Assembly (NCBI GenBank): GCA_964615905.1
Contig: CAZTUB010000006.1
Location: forward strand, 186,001 to 250,000
Length of the DNA: 64,000 bases
Source: DATLMR01 sp964615905
Lineage (GTDB): Bacteria; Acidobacteriota; Blastocatellia; UBA7656
Reading direction: 5' to 3'
Made by a program: the position numbers and the translations under genes. Positions 14,444-24,100 of this stretch are shown one piece after another; the first letter of the stretch is position 1; each line of letters begins with the position of its first letter. The notes beneath the pieces are model-generated. The model saw nothing but the letters and a program-made list of their open reading frames with translations. It was not told the DNA's origin and did not search any database.

Positions 14444-14489
14444 ACTGAAAATCCGCGTGTCGGCGGTTCGATTCCGTCCCTGGCCACCA
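14444..14489 (+). other. Attachment site: 3' fragment of tRNA-Phe, right end of element 2
   Basis: 46 nt running from the anticodon loop (ACTGAAAATCC) through the T-arm (T-loop TTCGATT) to CCA. Only GCGA before it recalls the 5' anticodon stem; no D-arm or 5' acceptor strand is present, so this is not a functional tRNA. With 7595-7640 it forms the direct repeat bounding element 2. The chromosome resumes after it. Confidence 0.85.
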
Positions 14490-14506
14490 ATATTACAACA
14501 ACTTGC

Positions 14507-14528
14507 AGCCGCATTATTGCGGCTTTAA
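14507..14528 (+). terminator. Probable original tRNA-Phe terminator
   Basis: AGCCGC (14507-14512), loop ATTATT, GCGGCT (14519-14524), then TTAATT. It follows the last tRNA fragment, so it should be the chromosomal terminator of the tRNA-Phe gene before integration. The rest of 14529-14716 holds no gene I can support. Confidence 0.6.
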
Positions 14529-14716
14529 TTATTTTGGGCCACAATCGGTTAGTTGTGCCACAAAGATTCTCATAATCCAATATTTAAGAAGATAGGATTG
14601 CGTTTAGAGGATCAAAGAAGCAAGGTTAATCTAGCTCATCTTTGCTAACCGCTGTTCGAGTCCTTCAGCTTCTTCAGGTGTCGGGCCTCGGATTATTAAG
14701 CTGGCAAGCCCTAAAT

Positions 14717-15814
14717 TCAATTTCCCGCTCTCTTTTCCACAGCCGAGACAAAATTCCTCAACATCCCAGTTCTGGTGCTAAGAGCGGTGGTGCGCTCCGC
14801 ATCAGTTCCTCCTTCATTGAGGTCCTTGTAGGAAGCGTTCTGCCAATACTGCGCGACAAGTCGTGATAACTTTTTGTCGTTTAGAATGTCGGCTAGAGAT
14901 TGCATGAGGTCTCTAGCGACCAATGGTGCATTGTCCGCCATCAGGTTTAGCTGCGACAGGAGAAATGTCGGAAGGCGTGAGTCATGCCAGGTCGCTACAA
15001 TATTCACCAGGAGGGCTTCATTCTCTCTGACCTCAGACGCGCGATAGAGAGCCTTGGCAAGCCGTTCTTTCTGTTCTTCCGTCAATAGCATGACCCAAAC
15101 CGGGTCAGCGTCTTCATCCTCTTCGACTTCTTCGACAATAATGGCATCGCCCGCCTCTTCAACTTGCCCATCGTCTGTGCTTTCCTCATCAACTATCTCT
15201 TCTTCGCCATCAGCAGAACTGTCATCTATAGAGTTTAGCGCATAGGTGCTTAAGGCAAACTCGTATGCCCCTTCCCACCTCGTCGCAGGTTCCTCGGCGC
15301 ACCGCACGAGCCACTCGACTATTTCCTCGTGGCTGGGCTTATCTTGTTCAAGGATAGTCGCGAGTTCCGAGATTCTATCCAGGTAGACCTTGAGGTCATC
15401 GTCTGAAAGGTGCTTCACGCCATAAGAGAGGTCATTAACATGGTATCCGCCCGTGTCTTTTCGCTCCTTGAGAAACAATAACAGGGTGTCATCTTGCTTG
15501 TATTTGCCCGCGAGCTTTCGGTCTTGACTATAGGACCAGTGGTAAAGCTGGATAACCGATCCATTCGCTTTTCCCTTGTGGGTTGATGAGACCAGTAGCT
15601 CAGTCTTCAACAATTCCCAATGGTCATTCTTGCCTGCTACAGCCGACTCACCAATCCGAGCCACTACAATCAGGTCGCTTTGCGTGTAAAGCATTCGCAG
15701 AGGCTGCGGCGGAGCTAGGGGACAAGCGCAGGTCGTAAGAGAGAATCTAGGCACGGTCAGAATAACAAGTGAGATGGCGGCGATGGCCGACATTGACACA
15801 CGAATATTTTGCAT
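14717..15814 (-). CDS. Secreted protein with TIMP/NTR-like N-terminus
   Basis: 365 residues with an N-terminal signal sequence (about 1-29) and a mature start near CACPLAPPQPLRMLYTQSDL, followed by IVVARIGESAV. The pattern Cys-x-Cys, Pro-rich, S-D-L-I-V-x-A-x-I resembles the start of netrin/TIMP-type (NTR) domains, an OB fold that in animals inhibits metalloproteases. The middle is extremely acidic (residues about 198-235). The C-terminal 130 residues are helical. AAGGAG precedes ATG 15814. It is the first chromosomal gene after element 2. Function unknown; the NTR match is tentative. Confidence 0.65.
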   Translation of the reverse strand: MQNIRVSMSAIAAISLVILTVPRFSLTTCACPLAPPQPLRMLYTQSDLIVVARIGESAVAGKNDHWELLKTELLVSSTHKGKANGSVIQLYHWSYSQDRKLAGKYKQDDTLLLFLKERKDTGGYHVNDLSYGVKHLSDDDLKVYLDRISELATILEQDKPSHEEIVEWLVRCAEEPATRWEGAYEFALSTYALNSIDDSSADGEEEIVDEESTDDGQVEEAGDAIIVEEVEEDEDADPVWVMLLTEEQKERLAKALYRASEVRENEALLVNIVATWHDSRLPTFLLSQLNLMADNAPLVARDLMQSLADILNDKKLSRLVAQYWQNASYKDLNEGGTDAERTTALSTRTGMLRNFVSAVEKRAGN

Positions 15815-16196
15815 GAGAGTTCTCCTTTGAGCTTACACAGAGTCTCCTCACAGGAAGCTAATCGGTTAATTGTGCGGCACGGGATATTAGACGCGAATCA
15901 GCGGGGAAAGTTCCCTTGGTCAAAGTGGTAACCGCCTATTGAATGTAGTAACACTTGAATCTTGCAGGTAAGTCGATTGTATCTCTATCAGCCTTTCTTA
16001 GTCTCCCGCAAAAAAAAATAGAAGGGTTTATACCTCGGTTGCCCGACTGCGGGCAGATCTATCTAGGCGATCTCAAAGTACGCCTGTTCGGTACTGGTAG
16101 ATAACGATCAGAACCCAGACCTTCTATAAAGCAAAGATACATTTCTGCCAGCGGCAAATCATGACGGACTGCCTCATGTTCGGATGTCACGCACGC
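15815..16196. other. 382-base intergenic region
   Basis: No gene is supported here. The upstream region of the gene ending at 14717 lies on the right-to-left strand, and the gene at 16197-16973 ends at the other border. I see no clear promoter, terminator or RNA structure. Confidence 0.4.
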
Positions 16197-16973
16197 CTAT
16201 GATTTTTTGCCCTTGCGCTTTTTCGGTTTTGCCGCAGGCTTTTTAGTAGGCGGGTCCATGGTCGGCGTGGCTGTTGGACCATCGGCGCCCACAGGGACTA
16301 GCCATAGTTCAAACGACGGCTCTTCGCGAAAACCGCCGTCAACGGCCATCACCCGCGAAGCGTCGATCCCGCGCTTTTTGACGATATAATTCTTCGCTCT
16401 ATCGCCGGCCTTCTGAGGGTCGCCCGGACGGCTGGCCCGCCCGCCGTAGCTTATGATGTAACCGACGGCTGTCGGGTCGTTCTGGAGCTCGATTGCGAAA
16501 TTGTCGAGCCGCGGCTCTTGATCGACGGGTTTTATCCCGCCGTATTCATCAAACTTACGCGCCTCGGCCTTCTTAATTATGGATGTCGTGCAGCTCGCTG
16601 AAGTTGAACCATAACCGCACTCGCGTGAAAAGCCCCCAATGTCGACCGTTGCCGTCACGCTCGTCCCCTCGACGATGCCCGTCATATCTAGCTCTATCAT
16701 GGACGTCCCCTGGCCTGAGCTGATGGAGCCCTGAGAGACTGTCCAGTTGAATGTCGGCGTCACATTCTGGTCGCCGCCTTTTATCGTTGCCGTGAATGCG
16801 AGCTTCCCCGTCTTCTCGACCGAGTCGGGACAGACCACCTGTGCCTGAGGACAGCCCGCCTGTGGCTGCGGCCCTGGCTCAGCCGATACAAAGAAGATGT
16901 CGGCCGCGAAAGATAAGACAGCGAATAAGGCTACAAATACCAGTGCGAACAGACGCCCGTCACGGACCTTCAT
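16197..16973 (-). CDS. Exported protein with Ig-like and degenerate OmpA-like domains
   Basis: 258 residues with a signal peptide or anchor (about 8-31, LFALVFVALFAVLSFAADIF). Residues about 45-130 look like a PKD/Ig-like beta sandwich with four Cys. Residues about 150-230 recall an OmpA-like domain (PRLDNFAIELQNDP, then YIISYGGR, then KAGDRAKNYIVKKRGIDASR), lacking part of the peptidoglycan-binding signature. The C-terminus is Pro/Lys-rich (KKPAAKPKKRKGKKS). It probably acts at the periplasmic face. Neighbours give no further clue; function unknown. Confidence 0.65.
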   Translation of the reverse strand: MKVRDGRLFALVFVALFAVLSFAADIFFVSAEPGPQPQAGCPQAQVVCPDSVEKTGKLAFTATIKGGDQNVTPTFNWTVSQGSISSGQGTSMIELDMTGIVEGTSVTATVDIGGFSRECGYGSTSASCTTSIIKKAEARKFDEYGGIKPVDQEPRLDNFAIELQNDPTAVGYIISYGGRASRPGDPQKAGDRAKNYIVKKRGIDASRVMAVDGGFREEPSFELWLVPVGADGPTATPTMDPPTKKPAAKPKKRKGKKS

Positions 16974-17152
16974 GTTTTAATCTCTCCTGAAGTGGTCTTA
17001 AATTCTGCCCGGCATCATACTATTGTTGGCCTCGCCAGTCGAGCGCAATAGCAAGTTATCACCCCGCTCACCTATGTTCGGAACATGCCGCTGCTGACTT
17101 CGTTTTATCATTTGTGTATTTACAATCTCGATATTGCTAGCTGAGGAGGGTC

Positions 17153-17497
17153 ATGAAAAGGATCATACTGATTGCGTCGATAGTAATTCTCTTTACCGCA
17201 GTGATCGGAGTTGCGGCAAGCGCGCTGGCGCAGCGCAGAGGTGAAGAGGGTCACGACCCGGCCGAAGAGAGCATTGCCACCGGCGACCGGTGGGAATACC
17301 TCGTCGTCCACGGAGCGCATAACAACCTTACGCCTACAAACAACCCGAGCCTACGCAAAGACCAGACGGGCGCGTTCAGGAGCGAGTCCTTTGTTATCGA
17401 ACAGAGCCTGGATAAGCTCGGCGCCAAGGGCTGGGAGCTGGTTTCGGTTATGGGGTCACCGACCGACCCTGTCTATTACCTTAAACGCCGAAAGTAA
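17153..17497 (+). CDS. Secreted DUF4177-like protein
   Basis: 114 residues with an N-terminal signal sequence (about 1-27, IILIASIVILFTAVIGVAAS ending ALA-Q). The mature part has the DUF4177 layout: WEYLVVHGA, then LDKLGAKGWELVSVMG and a final VYYLKRRK. DUF4177 proteins are small beta-alpha proteins of unknown function. GAGGAGG lies just upstream of ATG 17153, supporting the start. It precedes the hybrid kinase gene by 129 bases but need not be co-transcribed. Confidence 0.7.
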   Translation: MKRIILIASIVILFTAVIGVAASALAQRRGEEGHDPAEESIATGDRWEYLVVHGAHNNLTPTNNPSLRKDQTGAFRSESFVIEQSLDKLGAKGWELVSVMGSPTDPVYYLKRRK

Positions 17498-17626
17498 AGG
17501 TGTCAGTATAGGCGGGTTGCCGCGATTGACTGTTTGCCTGAGCCGTGTAGTAAAATTCTCTGGTCGATTGACGTGGTGGACGCCCGTTGCCGAAAGCTTG
17601 TCTCTGAGGGTCTTAAGAGCCTGTCT

Positions 17627-20600
17627 ATGAGTAATGCGCCCGACGATAATTTTCAAAACCGGAAGCCGTTTGGAGTCTTTAACCAGGAGGTCGATCAGGA
17701 GATAAAAACCGGCGTGCGCTACCGCACGATGTTCGAGCAATCACCTTTAAGCACGCAGATTTTCGCGCCCGACGGGCGCTGCCTTCACGCCAATGGCGCG
17801 TGGGCGAAGCTCTGGGACTCAAACCCCGACGAGCTGAAAGATTATAACGTCCTCAACGACCAGCAGCTTGTCGCCAAGGGGGTAATGCCTTACATCAAGG
17901 CGGGCTTCGCGGGTGAGACCGTGAGCACGCCGCCTGTCCTATATGACCCGGCGGAGATCGGAAAAGAGGGCCGCCCTCGGTGGGTCGAGGGGCTTATCTA
18001 TTGCGTCAAAGACGACAGCGAGCAGGTCCACGAAGTCGTCCTCATACTCGAAGACGTAACCGAGCGGATGGAGGCAGAGGCCGCGCTGCGCGCCAACGAG
18101 GAGCGCATTAGGTTCGCGCTCAACGCCGCCGGGATGGGAGCCTGGGATTGGAGTGTCGCTACAGGCGAAGTCAAATGGTCCGGCAATATCGAATCGATTC
18201 ATGGGGTTGAGAAAGGAGCTTTCGACGGCACGTTCGAGGGCTATTTGAAGGACATTCATCCTGAAGACAAAGACCGCGTTGTCGAATCGATCAGGTCGAG
18301 CGTAGAGCAGGGCAAGGACCATTTTATCCAGTACCGTATTCTGCGACCCGACGGCGCGGTTCGCTGGGTAGAGGCAAAGGGCAGCCCCTTCCTGGATGGG
18401 GCAGGGCAGACGGTCCGCATGAGCGGCGTTTGCCTGGACATCACGGAACGGCGCAACATAGAAGACCGGCTGCGAGAGCAGACCGAATCTCTTGAGACCG
18501 TAAACGAGCTGGGCCAGATGATCTCGGCCGAGCTTGACCTGCACAGGCTTGTGCAGGCTGTGACCGATGCCGCGACGGAGCTAACAGGCGCGCGGTTCGG
18601 GTCGTTCTTTTATAACGTCATCGAAGACAGGGGCGAAGCCTACATGCTCTACACGCTGTCGGGGGTCCCGCGCGAGGCTTTTTCGCACTTCCCGATGCCG
18701 CGAGCCACAAACCTTTTCGGCCCTACCTTTCGAGGCGAAGGCGTGATCCGCATCAATGACGTAAGGAAAGACCCGCGATACGGCAAGAACTCCCCCTATT
18801 ACGGAATGCCCGAAGGCCATCTGCCGGTGACGAGCTATCTCGCGGTCCCTGTCATCTCAAGGTCGGGCGAGGTGCTGGGCGGTCTCTTTTTCGGCCACCC
18901 CGACGAAGCAGTCTTCACAGAGAGGCACGAGCAGATCGTCGTCGGGCTCGCCGCGCAGGCTGCCGTGGCGATGGACAATGCGAGGCTGTTCGAGATCGCG
19001 GAGCGCGAGCGGTCGCAACTCGAAGCAAGCGAGCACCGTTATAGAGTGCTTGCGGAGGCGATTCCGCAGATGGTCTGGACAAGCACGGCAGACGGCCTGG
19101 CAGACTATTTCAACCAGCGATGGGTCGATTATACAGGGCTGACGCTCGAAGAGTCGCGCGGGTGGGGGTGGCAGCGCACACTTCACCCCGACGATGTCGA
19201 TGCGACAACCGAGACGTGGACCAGGTCGTCTCAAACGGGCGAGCGGTACGAGGTCGAGTACAGGATGAGGCGAGGCTCAGACGGCTCGTATCGCTGGCAC
19301 CTTGGCCGCGCCTTCCCGCTCAGAGACCCTGACGGCGCGATCTCAAAATGGTTTGGAACCTGCACAGACATTGACGACCAGAAGCGCGCAGAAGAGTCAC
19401 AGCGGTTTCTTGCCGAAGCGAGCAGGTTGTTAAGCTCCTCGCTCGATTACGGGGTGACACTGGCAAGCGTCGCGCGGCTCGCCGTCCCGCAGATCGCGGA
19501 CTGGTGCTCGATAGACATGCTCGACGAGAAGGGAGAGGTCAAACAACTGGTCGTCGAGCACCGTGACCCCGCGAAGATCGAGATGGCTCGTGAGCTGCGT
19601 CGCCGTTATCCGGGCAGCTCAATCAGGTCTAGCCCGCTTCGCGAAGTGCTGATGACAGGCCGCTCGGCTCTCGTCGCAAAGGTACTCGATTCGTTGCTCA
19701 CCGCAGTGGCGAGAGATGACGAGCACCTGAGAACGATAAGAGATCTCGGTTTGAAATCTTTTATGGTCGTCCCGCTCACCTCGCGCGGCAGGGTCTTTGG
19801 GACCATCACGTTCGTTACGGCGGAATCGGGCCGGACATACTCAAGCCAGGACCTCGCCCTTGCCGAAGAACTGGCCAACCACGCCGCGCTCGCGGTCGAA
19901 AATGCGCGGCTCTATCAGGAGTCGCAGGAGGCGAGCCGCCTGAAAGACGACTTTCTTGCGACAGTCTCACACGAATTGAGAACCCCGCTAAACGCCGTGC
20001 TCGGCTGGTCGAGGATGCTCCGCACCGGCAAGATCGACCCGGAGACGGCGGGCCAGGCGCTTGAAGTCATCGAGCGCAACGCGAAGTCGCAGGCGCAGTT
20101 AATCGAAGACCTGCTCGATGTCTCGCGAATAATCACGGGGAAATTGCGACTCGACGTGACCTCGGTCGATCCCGTCTCGGTCATAAACGCGGCGATTGAC
20201 GCCGTCCGCCCCGCAGCCGAAGGGAAGTCCATAGAGATTCAGACCATGCTCGACCCTCTCACGGGCGCTGTGTCGGGCGACCCCGACAGGTTACAGCAGG
20301 TAATCTGGAACCTGCTGTCGAACGCCATAAAGTTCACCCCAAAAGACGGCAAGGTACAGGTGACACTTGAGCGAATCAACTCGCACGTAGAGATCACCAT
20401 CGCGGACACAGGCGTCGGGATAAGCCCGGAATTTCTGCCCTTTGTGTTCGACAGGTTCAGGCAGGCCGACAGCACGCTGACCCGCTCGCACGGCGGGTTG
20501 GGGTTGGGGCTTGCCATAGTGCGCCACCTCGTCGAGATGCACGGCGGAACGGTTTCCGCCGACAGCGCGGGAGCCGATCAGGGTGCGACTTTTACGATAA

Positions 20601-21094
20601 AGCTGCCACTCAGGGCCGTAAAGGAGATAGAGCAGCAAGCGGAATCGGCGAGAGGAGATTTAAGTGATCCCCAGAGCGCTGCCTTCGATTTCGACTCGGC
20701 CCCATCGCTTGCGGGGACGTTGGTGCTGGTCGTAGATGACGAGCCCGACGCGCGGAGCCTGCTCAAGGCCGTCTTGACGCAGTGCGGGGCCGAGGTCGTC
20801 GCTGTCGGGTCTGCCAGTGAGGCATTGCGCGAGATAGAGCAGCGAACGCCTGATTGCATCGTCTCGGATATTGAGATGCCGGGCGAGGACGGCTACTCGC
20901 TAATTCAAAAGATCAGACAGAAAGATCATCGCAGGGGCGGCGCTGTCCCTGCCGTCGCATTGACCGCGCACGCGAGGGCCGAAGATCGCATGCGCGCGCT
21001 GACTGCCGGGTATCAGATGCACGTGCCCAAGCCTGTAGAGCCGGTAGAGCTTGCGGTTGTGATCGCGAGCCTCGTAAGAAGAGGCGGCAGCTGA
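17627..21094 (+). CDS. Hybrid sensor histidine kinase (PAS-PAS-GAF-PAS-GAF-HisKA-HATPase-REC)
   Basis: From ATG 17627 this is 1155 residues; the frame is open to 17534, but MSNAPDDN is the more natural start. Domains in order: PAS (about 30-140), PAS (160-275), GAF (300-460), PAS (470-590), GAF (595-765), HisKA with the phospho-acceptor His about 782 in SHELRTPLN, HATPase with NLLSNAIKF (about 895), DTGVGIS and GGLGLGLAIV, and a C-terminal REC domain with Asp about 1081 in IVSDIEMPG. There is no transmembrane segment, so it is a cytoplasmic sensor of small molecules or redox state. The phosphoryl group should pass to its own REC domain and on to an unlinked partner. Confidence 0.9.
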   Translation: MSNAPDDNFQNRKPFGVFNQEVDQEIKTGVRYRTMFEQSPLSTQIFAPDGRCLHANGAWAKLWDSNPDELKDYNVLNDQQLVAKGVMPYIKAGFAGETVSTPPVLYDPAEIGKEGRPRWVEGLIYCVKDDSEQVHEVVLILEDVTERMEAEAALRANEERIRFALNAAGMGAWDWSVATGEVKWSGNIESIHGVEKGAFDGTFEGYLKDIHPEDKDRVVESIRSSVEQGKDHFIQYRILRPDGAVRWVEAKGSPFLDGAGQTVRMSGVCLDITERRNIEDRLREQTESLETVNELGQMISAELDLHRLVQAVTDAATELTGARFGSFFYNVIEDRGEAYMLYTLSGVPREAFSHFPMPRATNLFGPTFRGEGVIRINDVRKDPRYGKNSPYYGMPEGHLPVTSYLAVPVISRSGEVLGGLFFGHPDEAVFTERHEQIVVGLAAQAAVAMDNARLFEIAERERSQLEASEHRYRVLAEAIPQMVWTSTADGLADYFNQRWVDYTGLTLEESRGWGWQRTLHPDDVDATTETWTRSSQTGERYEVEYRMRRGSDGSYRWHLGRAFPLRDPDGAISKWFGTCTDIDDQKRAEESQRFLAEASRLLSSSLDYGVTLASVARLAVPQIADWCSIDMLDEKGEVKQLVVEHRDPAKIEMARELRRRYPGSSIRSSPLREVLMTGRSALVAKVLDSLLTAVARDDEHLRTIRDLGLKSFMVVPLTSRGRVFGTITFVTAESGRTYSSQDLALAEELANHAALAVENARLYQESQEASRLKDDFLATVSHELRTPLNAVLGWSRMLRTGKIDPETAGQALEVIERNAKSQAQLIEDLLDVSRIITGKLRLDVTSVDPVSVINAAIDAVRPAAEGKSIEIQTMLDPLTGAVSGDPDRLQQVIWNLLSNAIKFTPKDGKVQVTLERINSHVEITIADTGVGISPEFLPFVFDRFRQADSTLTRSHGGLGLGLAIVRHLVEMHGGTVSADSAGADQGATFTIKLPLRAVKEIEQQAESARGDLSDPQSAAFDFDSAPSLAGTLVLVVDDEPDARSLLKAVLTQCGAEVVAVGSASEALREIEQRTPDCIVSDIEMPGEDGYSLIQKIRQKDHRRGGAVPAVALTAHARAEDRMRALTAGYQMHVPKPVEPVELAVVIASLVRRGGS

Positions 21095-21107
21095 GCGCCT
21101 GTTTTAA

Positions 21108-24100
21108 TCAGGTAGTCAAGCGACTGTAGATGCCGGGGAGCCTTTCAGGGAGGCTCAGCACGTCGTCTATGATGGTGTAGCCGACTTCGCCGTACATGTC
21201 ACGGAGCTGTTCTTCGGATTCACGGTCGATAGTTATGCAGAACGGCGTTATGCCGTCGATCCTGGCCTTTCTGAGCGCCATACGCGTGTCCTCGCGCGCG
21301 TAGCGGCTGTCGCCGTAATCGTGATCGTAAGGCCGCCCGTCGGACAGAATTATCAAGAGCTTTGTCCGCGCTTCCTGTTCGGAGAGCCTTGAAGCCGCGT
21401 GCCGGATGGCGGCCCCAAGCCTTGTGTTGTTCTGGTAGGTGACCCCGCCGATCCGCCGCTCGATGTCTGGTGAATAGGCTTCGCCAAAATCCTTGATGAT
21501 ATAAAATTTGACGTTGCGGCGGCCTTCGCTCGTGAAGCCCTGCATAGAGTACTGATCGCCCACTGCTTCGAGCGCCTCGCTCATCAAGACAAGCCCTTCC
21601 TTCTCTATGTCGATGATTCGCTGGCCCGGCTGCGTGTAAGGGTTGTTCGGGAAACGGCTGATCGTGCGCGCGGTCGAGCTCGACATGTCGAGCAGGAACG
21701 AAACCGCCACGTCGCGCTCGCGGCGGAGCTTGCGAGTGTAGAGCCTGTCGTCTATCAGCCCCGTGCTGCGCTTGTCGAGCGCGTAGTCAATGACCGCCTG
21801 AAGGTCGTAATCCTCGCCGTCAACTTCGCCGCGAAGCCTTTTCAAGTTCTCCGGGCGAAGCATCTGAAACTGGTACCTTATCGAAGAGATGATGCCGCCG
21901 TACCGGCTCCTGACCGTCTCGACGAACCCGCGCCCGCCTCGCGTCGATATTCGCTCGATGACGCGGCACCATCTCGTGCGGTAATCGCCAAGCTCGCGGT
22001 CCCATTCGTCGTAGTAGAAAGCGCGGTCGCCTTTCTCAAGGTCCTGCTCAGTAGACTCTGCGCCGCCGGTCCGGTCAAAGAGGTCGTGGTCGGGGCTGAT
22101 CTCCGAGGCCTGCCCAGTGGCCCAGAAGCTAAAAGGGTCCTGGCTCGCCTCAAGCTCTTGCTCCTGGTCATCCTGTTCGGACGAAGGGTCCGACACCGAG
22201 GGCTGCTCGCCTTCGCCTTCTTCCTGCTGGCCGCTGTTCTCGGACTGGTCTGTCTCGACGTCGTTGTTGACGGCGCGGTCTACGAAAAGATCATAGATGC
22301 GGCGTGTCGCCATCAGCGAATCGCCGACCGTGGCGTCATCATTAAAGACATAGTCTGAGACTATGCGCTCCAGCTGTCCGACGAAGGTCGGGTAAGCCCT
22401 GCGCGCCTCAGCAGTCGCGCCGCCCGCAATGGCTATCTGAAACAGAAGCTCGAACGGCAAGAACTCCTGCGGTATCTCTTCGATCCTCGGCCTGCGCTCC
22501 ACGAGGCGCGCGCGTACGATGTCGAGGTCGCGGCGAATCCCACGATAAGCGAGCCTGAGCAGGTAATCGACACGGCCGTTTTCGATAGTTGTAAAGACGC
22601 GGAGCGCGAGATTTGTGTTCGGGTACTCGCCAAGCACTTTCAAAAAATCGACCCCGCTCGTTGGGGCAGGGCGGTCTGCGTGGTCTTCGCTCCTGTTGCT
22701 AAACGAGTCGCGAGTCTCCGTCATAGCCGCAAGCGTCGCGGGGTCGTCTTCGGCGTAGGTCTTAAACTCGATCTGTCCCGCCGCGTGAGCCGCGAGGACT
22801 TTGAAGAGGCGAAAGTTTTCCGTCTCATCCTCAAATTCCGCTACAACCGACGGCAGGTATATCGTCTTGCCGTCTCCGATCTTCGACTCGTCCGGTATCG
22901 AAGAGAGCGGCGCGACCGTAAGCTGTCGCCCGGTCAGCCCTTCGACGTATAGCCGAAGCGTGTGGCCGACCGAGTCGAGCGTGAGCCCGCCTTCGAACTT
23001 GAGCAATGCCTCCTGGCTCGCCTTTGATTCCAGGGCGTAATACGCCTGGGTCCTGCGCTGGCTGTCGCCTATGCCTTCGATGCCTCGCCTGGCCCATTCG
23101 CGGAACTGGCCGATTGAGGCGGCCCTGAGCGCGACAGGGCTTGAATTGAAGCACTCGATTGCGGCCAGGGTGTTCTTATCTGCGATCTCTTCGACGATCT
23201 CTAAAACGGCGGAGACGACCTGCGCGCTACGGCGGTCGCCTGCTCTTGACGCGAGATCGCCGACAATCTGCGGGCTCGCCTTCATGAAGTGATAGCTCGC
23301 GGCATTGCCTTGCAGCGCCACACGCCGCGCAAGCGAGGTCCATCGACGAAACGAGTCATCCCCTGCGATGGCCAGGACCCTGCTCGCCGCTTTGAAGTAC
23401 TGGAGCGCCACGCCGCCCGATCTATCGAGGTAGCTTTCGGTAATCTCGAAAAGCGACTGAAGCGATTCACGGCGCGTAGTCGCTATGGCCGAAGGCAGCT
23501 CTGTGAAGAATTCGGCCGCCGTGCCGCCCGACCTGAATGCGAAGGCGGCCGTCAGCGCGAGGGCGCGCGCCTGGATCTCTTCGCCGTCGGGACCGGCAGC
23601 CGCGCGCATCTGTGCAACAATTTGCGGAGCCGAGGAGAATAGGTCGTTGCTGTGTTTGACCGAATGGCGGGCAAGCTCAAGCGCGATGTTGAGAACCTGC
23701 CTGGTGCTTTCGTGGTCCCTTATCGAAGAGATCGTCCGGGGCGCGGACTTGAACGTCTCGATTGCGGTATTCGCGGACAGCGCCGCCTGCTTGTTCGCCA
23801 GACGCAATACGGAGCTGCGAAGGTCTTCCGGTATCGCTTCGAGTGTTACGGGACTGGACTGGAAGAAATCGAACGCGGCCTCCTGGCTTGTGGCCGAAAG
23901 CCGCTTGCCTATCTCGCCCCAGACCCGCGCGTCGCCCGCGTCGATAAGCCTGGATACGTCGGGCGCTACCTTTAGCATCTCGGCAGTCGCGCGGAGGTTC
24001 GTTGCCGCGAGCGCCACGACTATGTCTGTCGTAAGCCATACCCTTTCAGACGGGAGCACACCTATCCCCCTTGCAAGCATCTCAAGCGTTGACGCTGCTA

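Larger units (their letters stand above)
7641..14489. mobile_element. Integrative element 2 with BglII-like restriction-modification
   Basis: About 6.85 kb bounded by the two tRNA-Phe fragments. Contents: a restriction-modification pair, a five-gene cluster of small proteins, an excisionase-like gene, a gene of unknown role and a tyrosine integrase at the right end. No capsid, terminase, portal or conjugation gene is visible, so it is either a small satellite or mobilised by another element. Its right-end integrase points inward, whereas the integrase of element 1 points toward its attachment site. Confidence 0.8.

Noticed and set aside
14550..15878. Similar 16-mers AATCGGTTAGTTGTGC and AATCGGTTAATTGTGC flanking the gene at 14717-15814
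   Set aside because: Pairs of 16-mers with one mismatch are expected by chance at this window size, and no other sign of insertion is visible.
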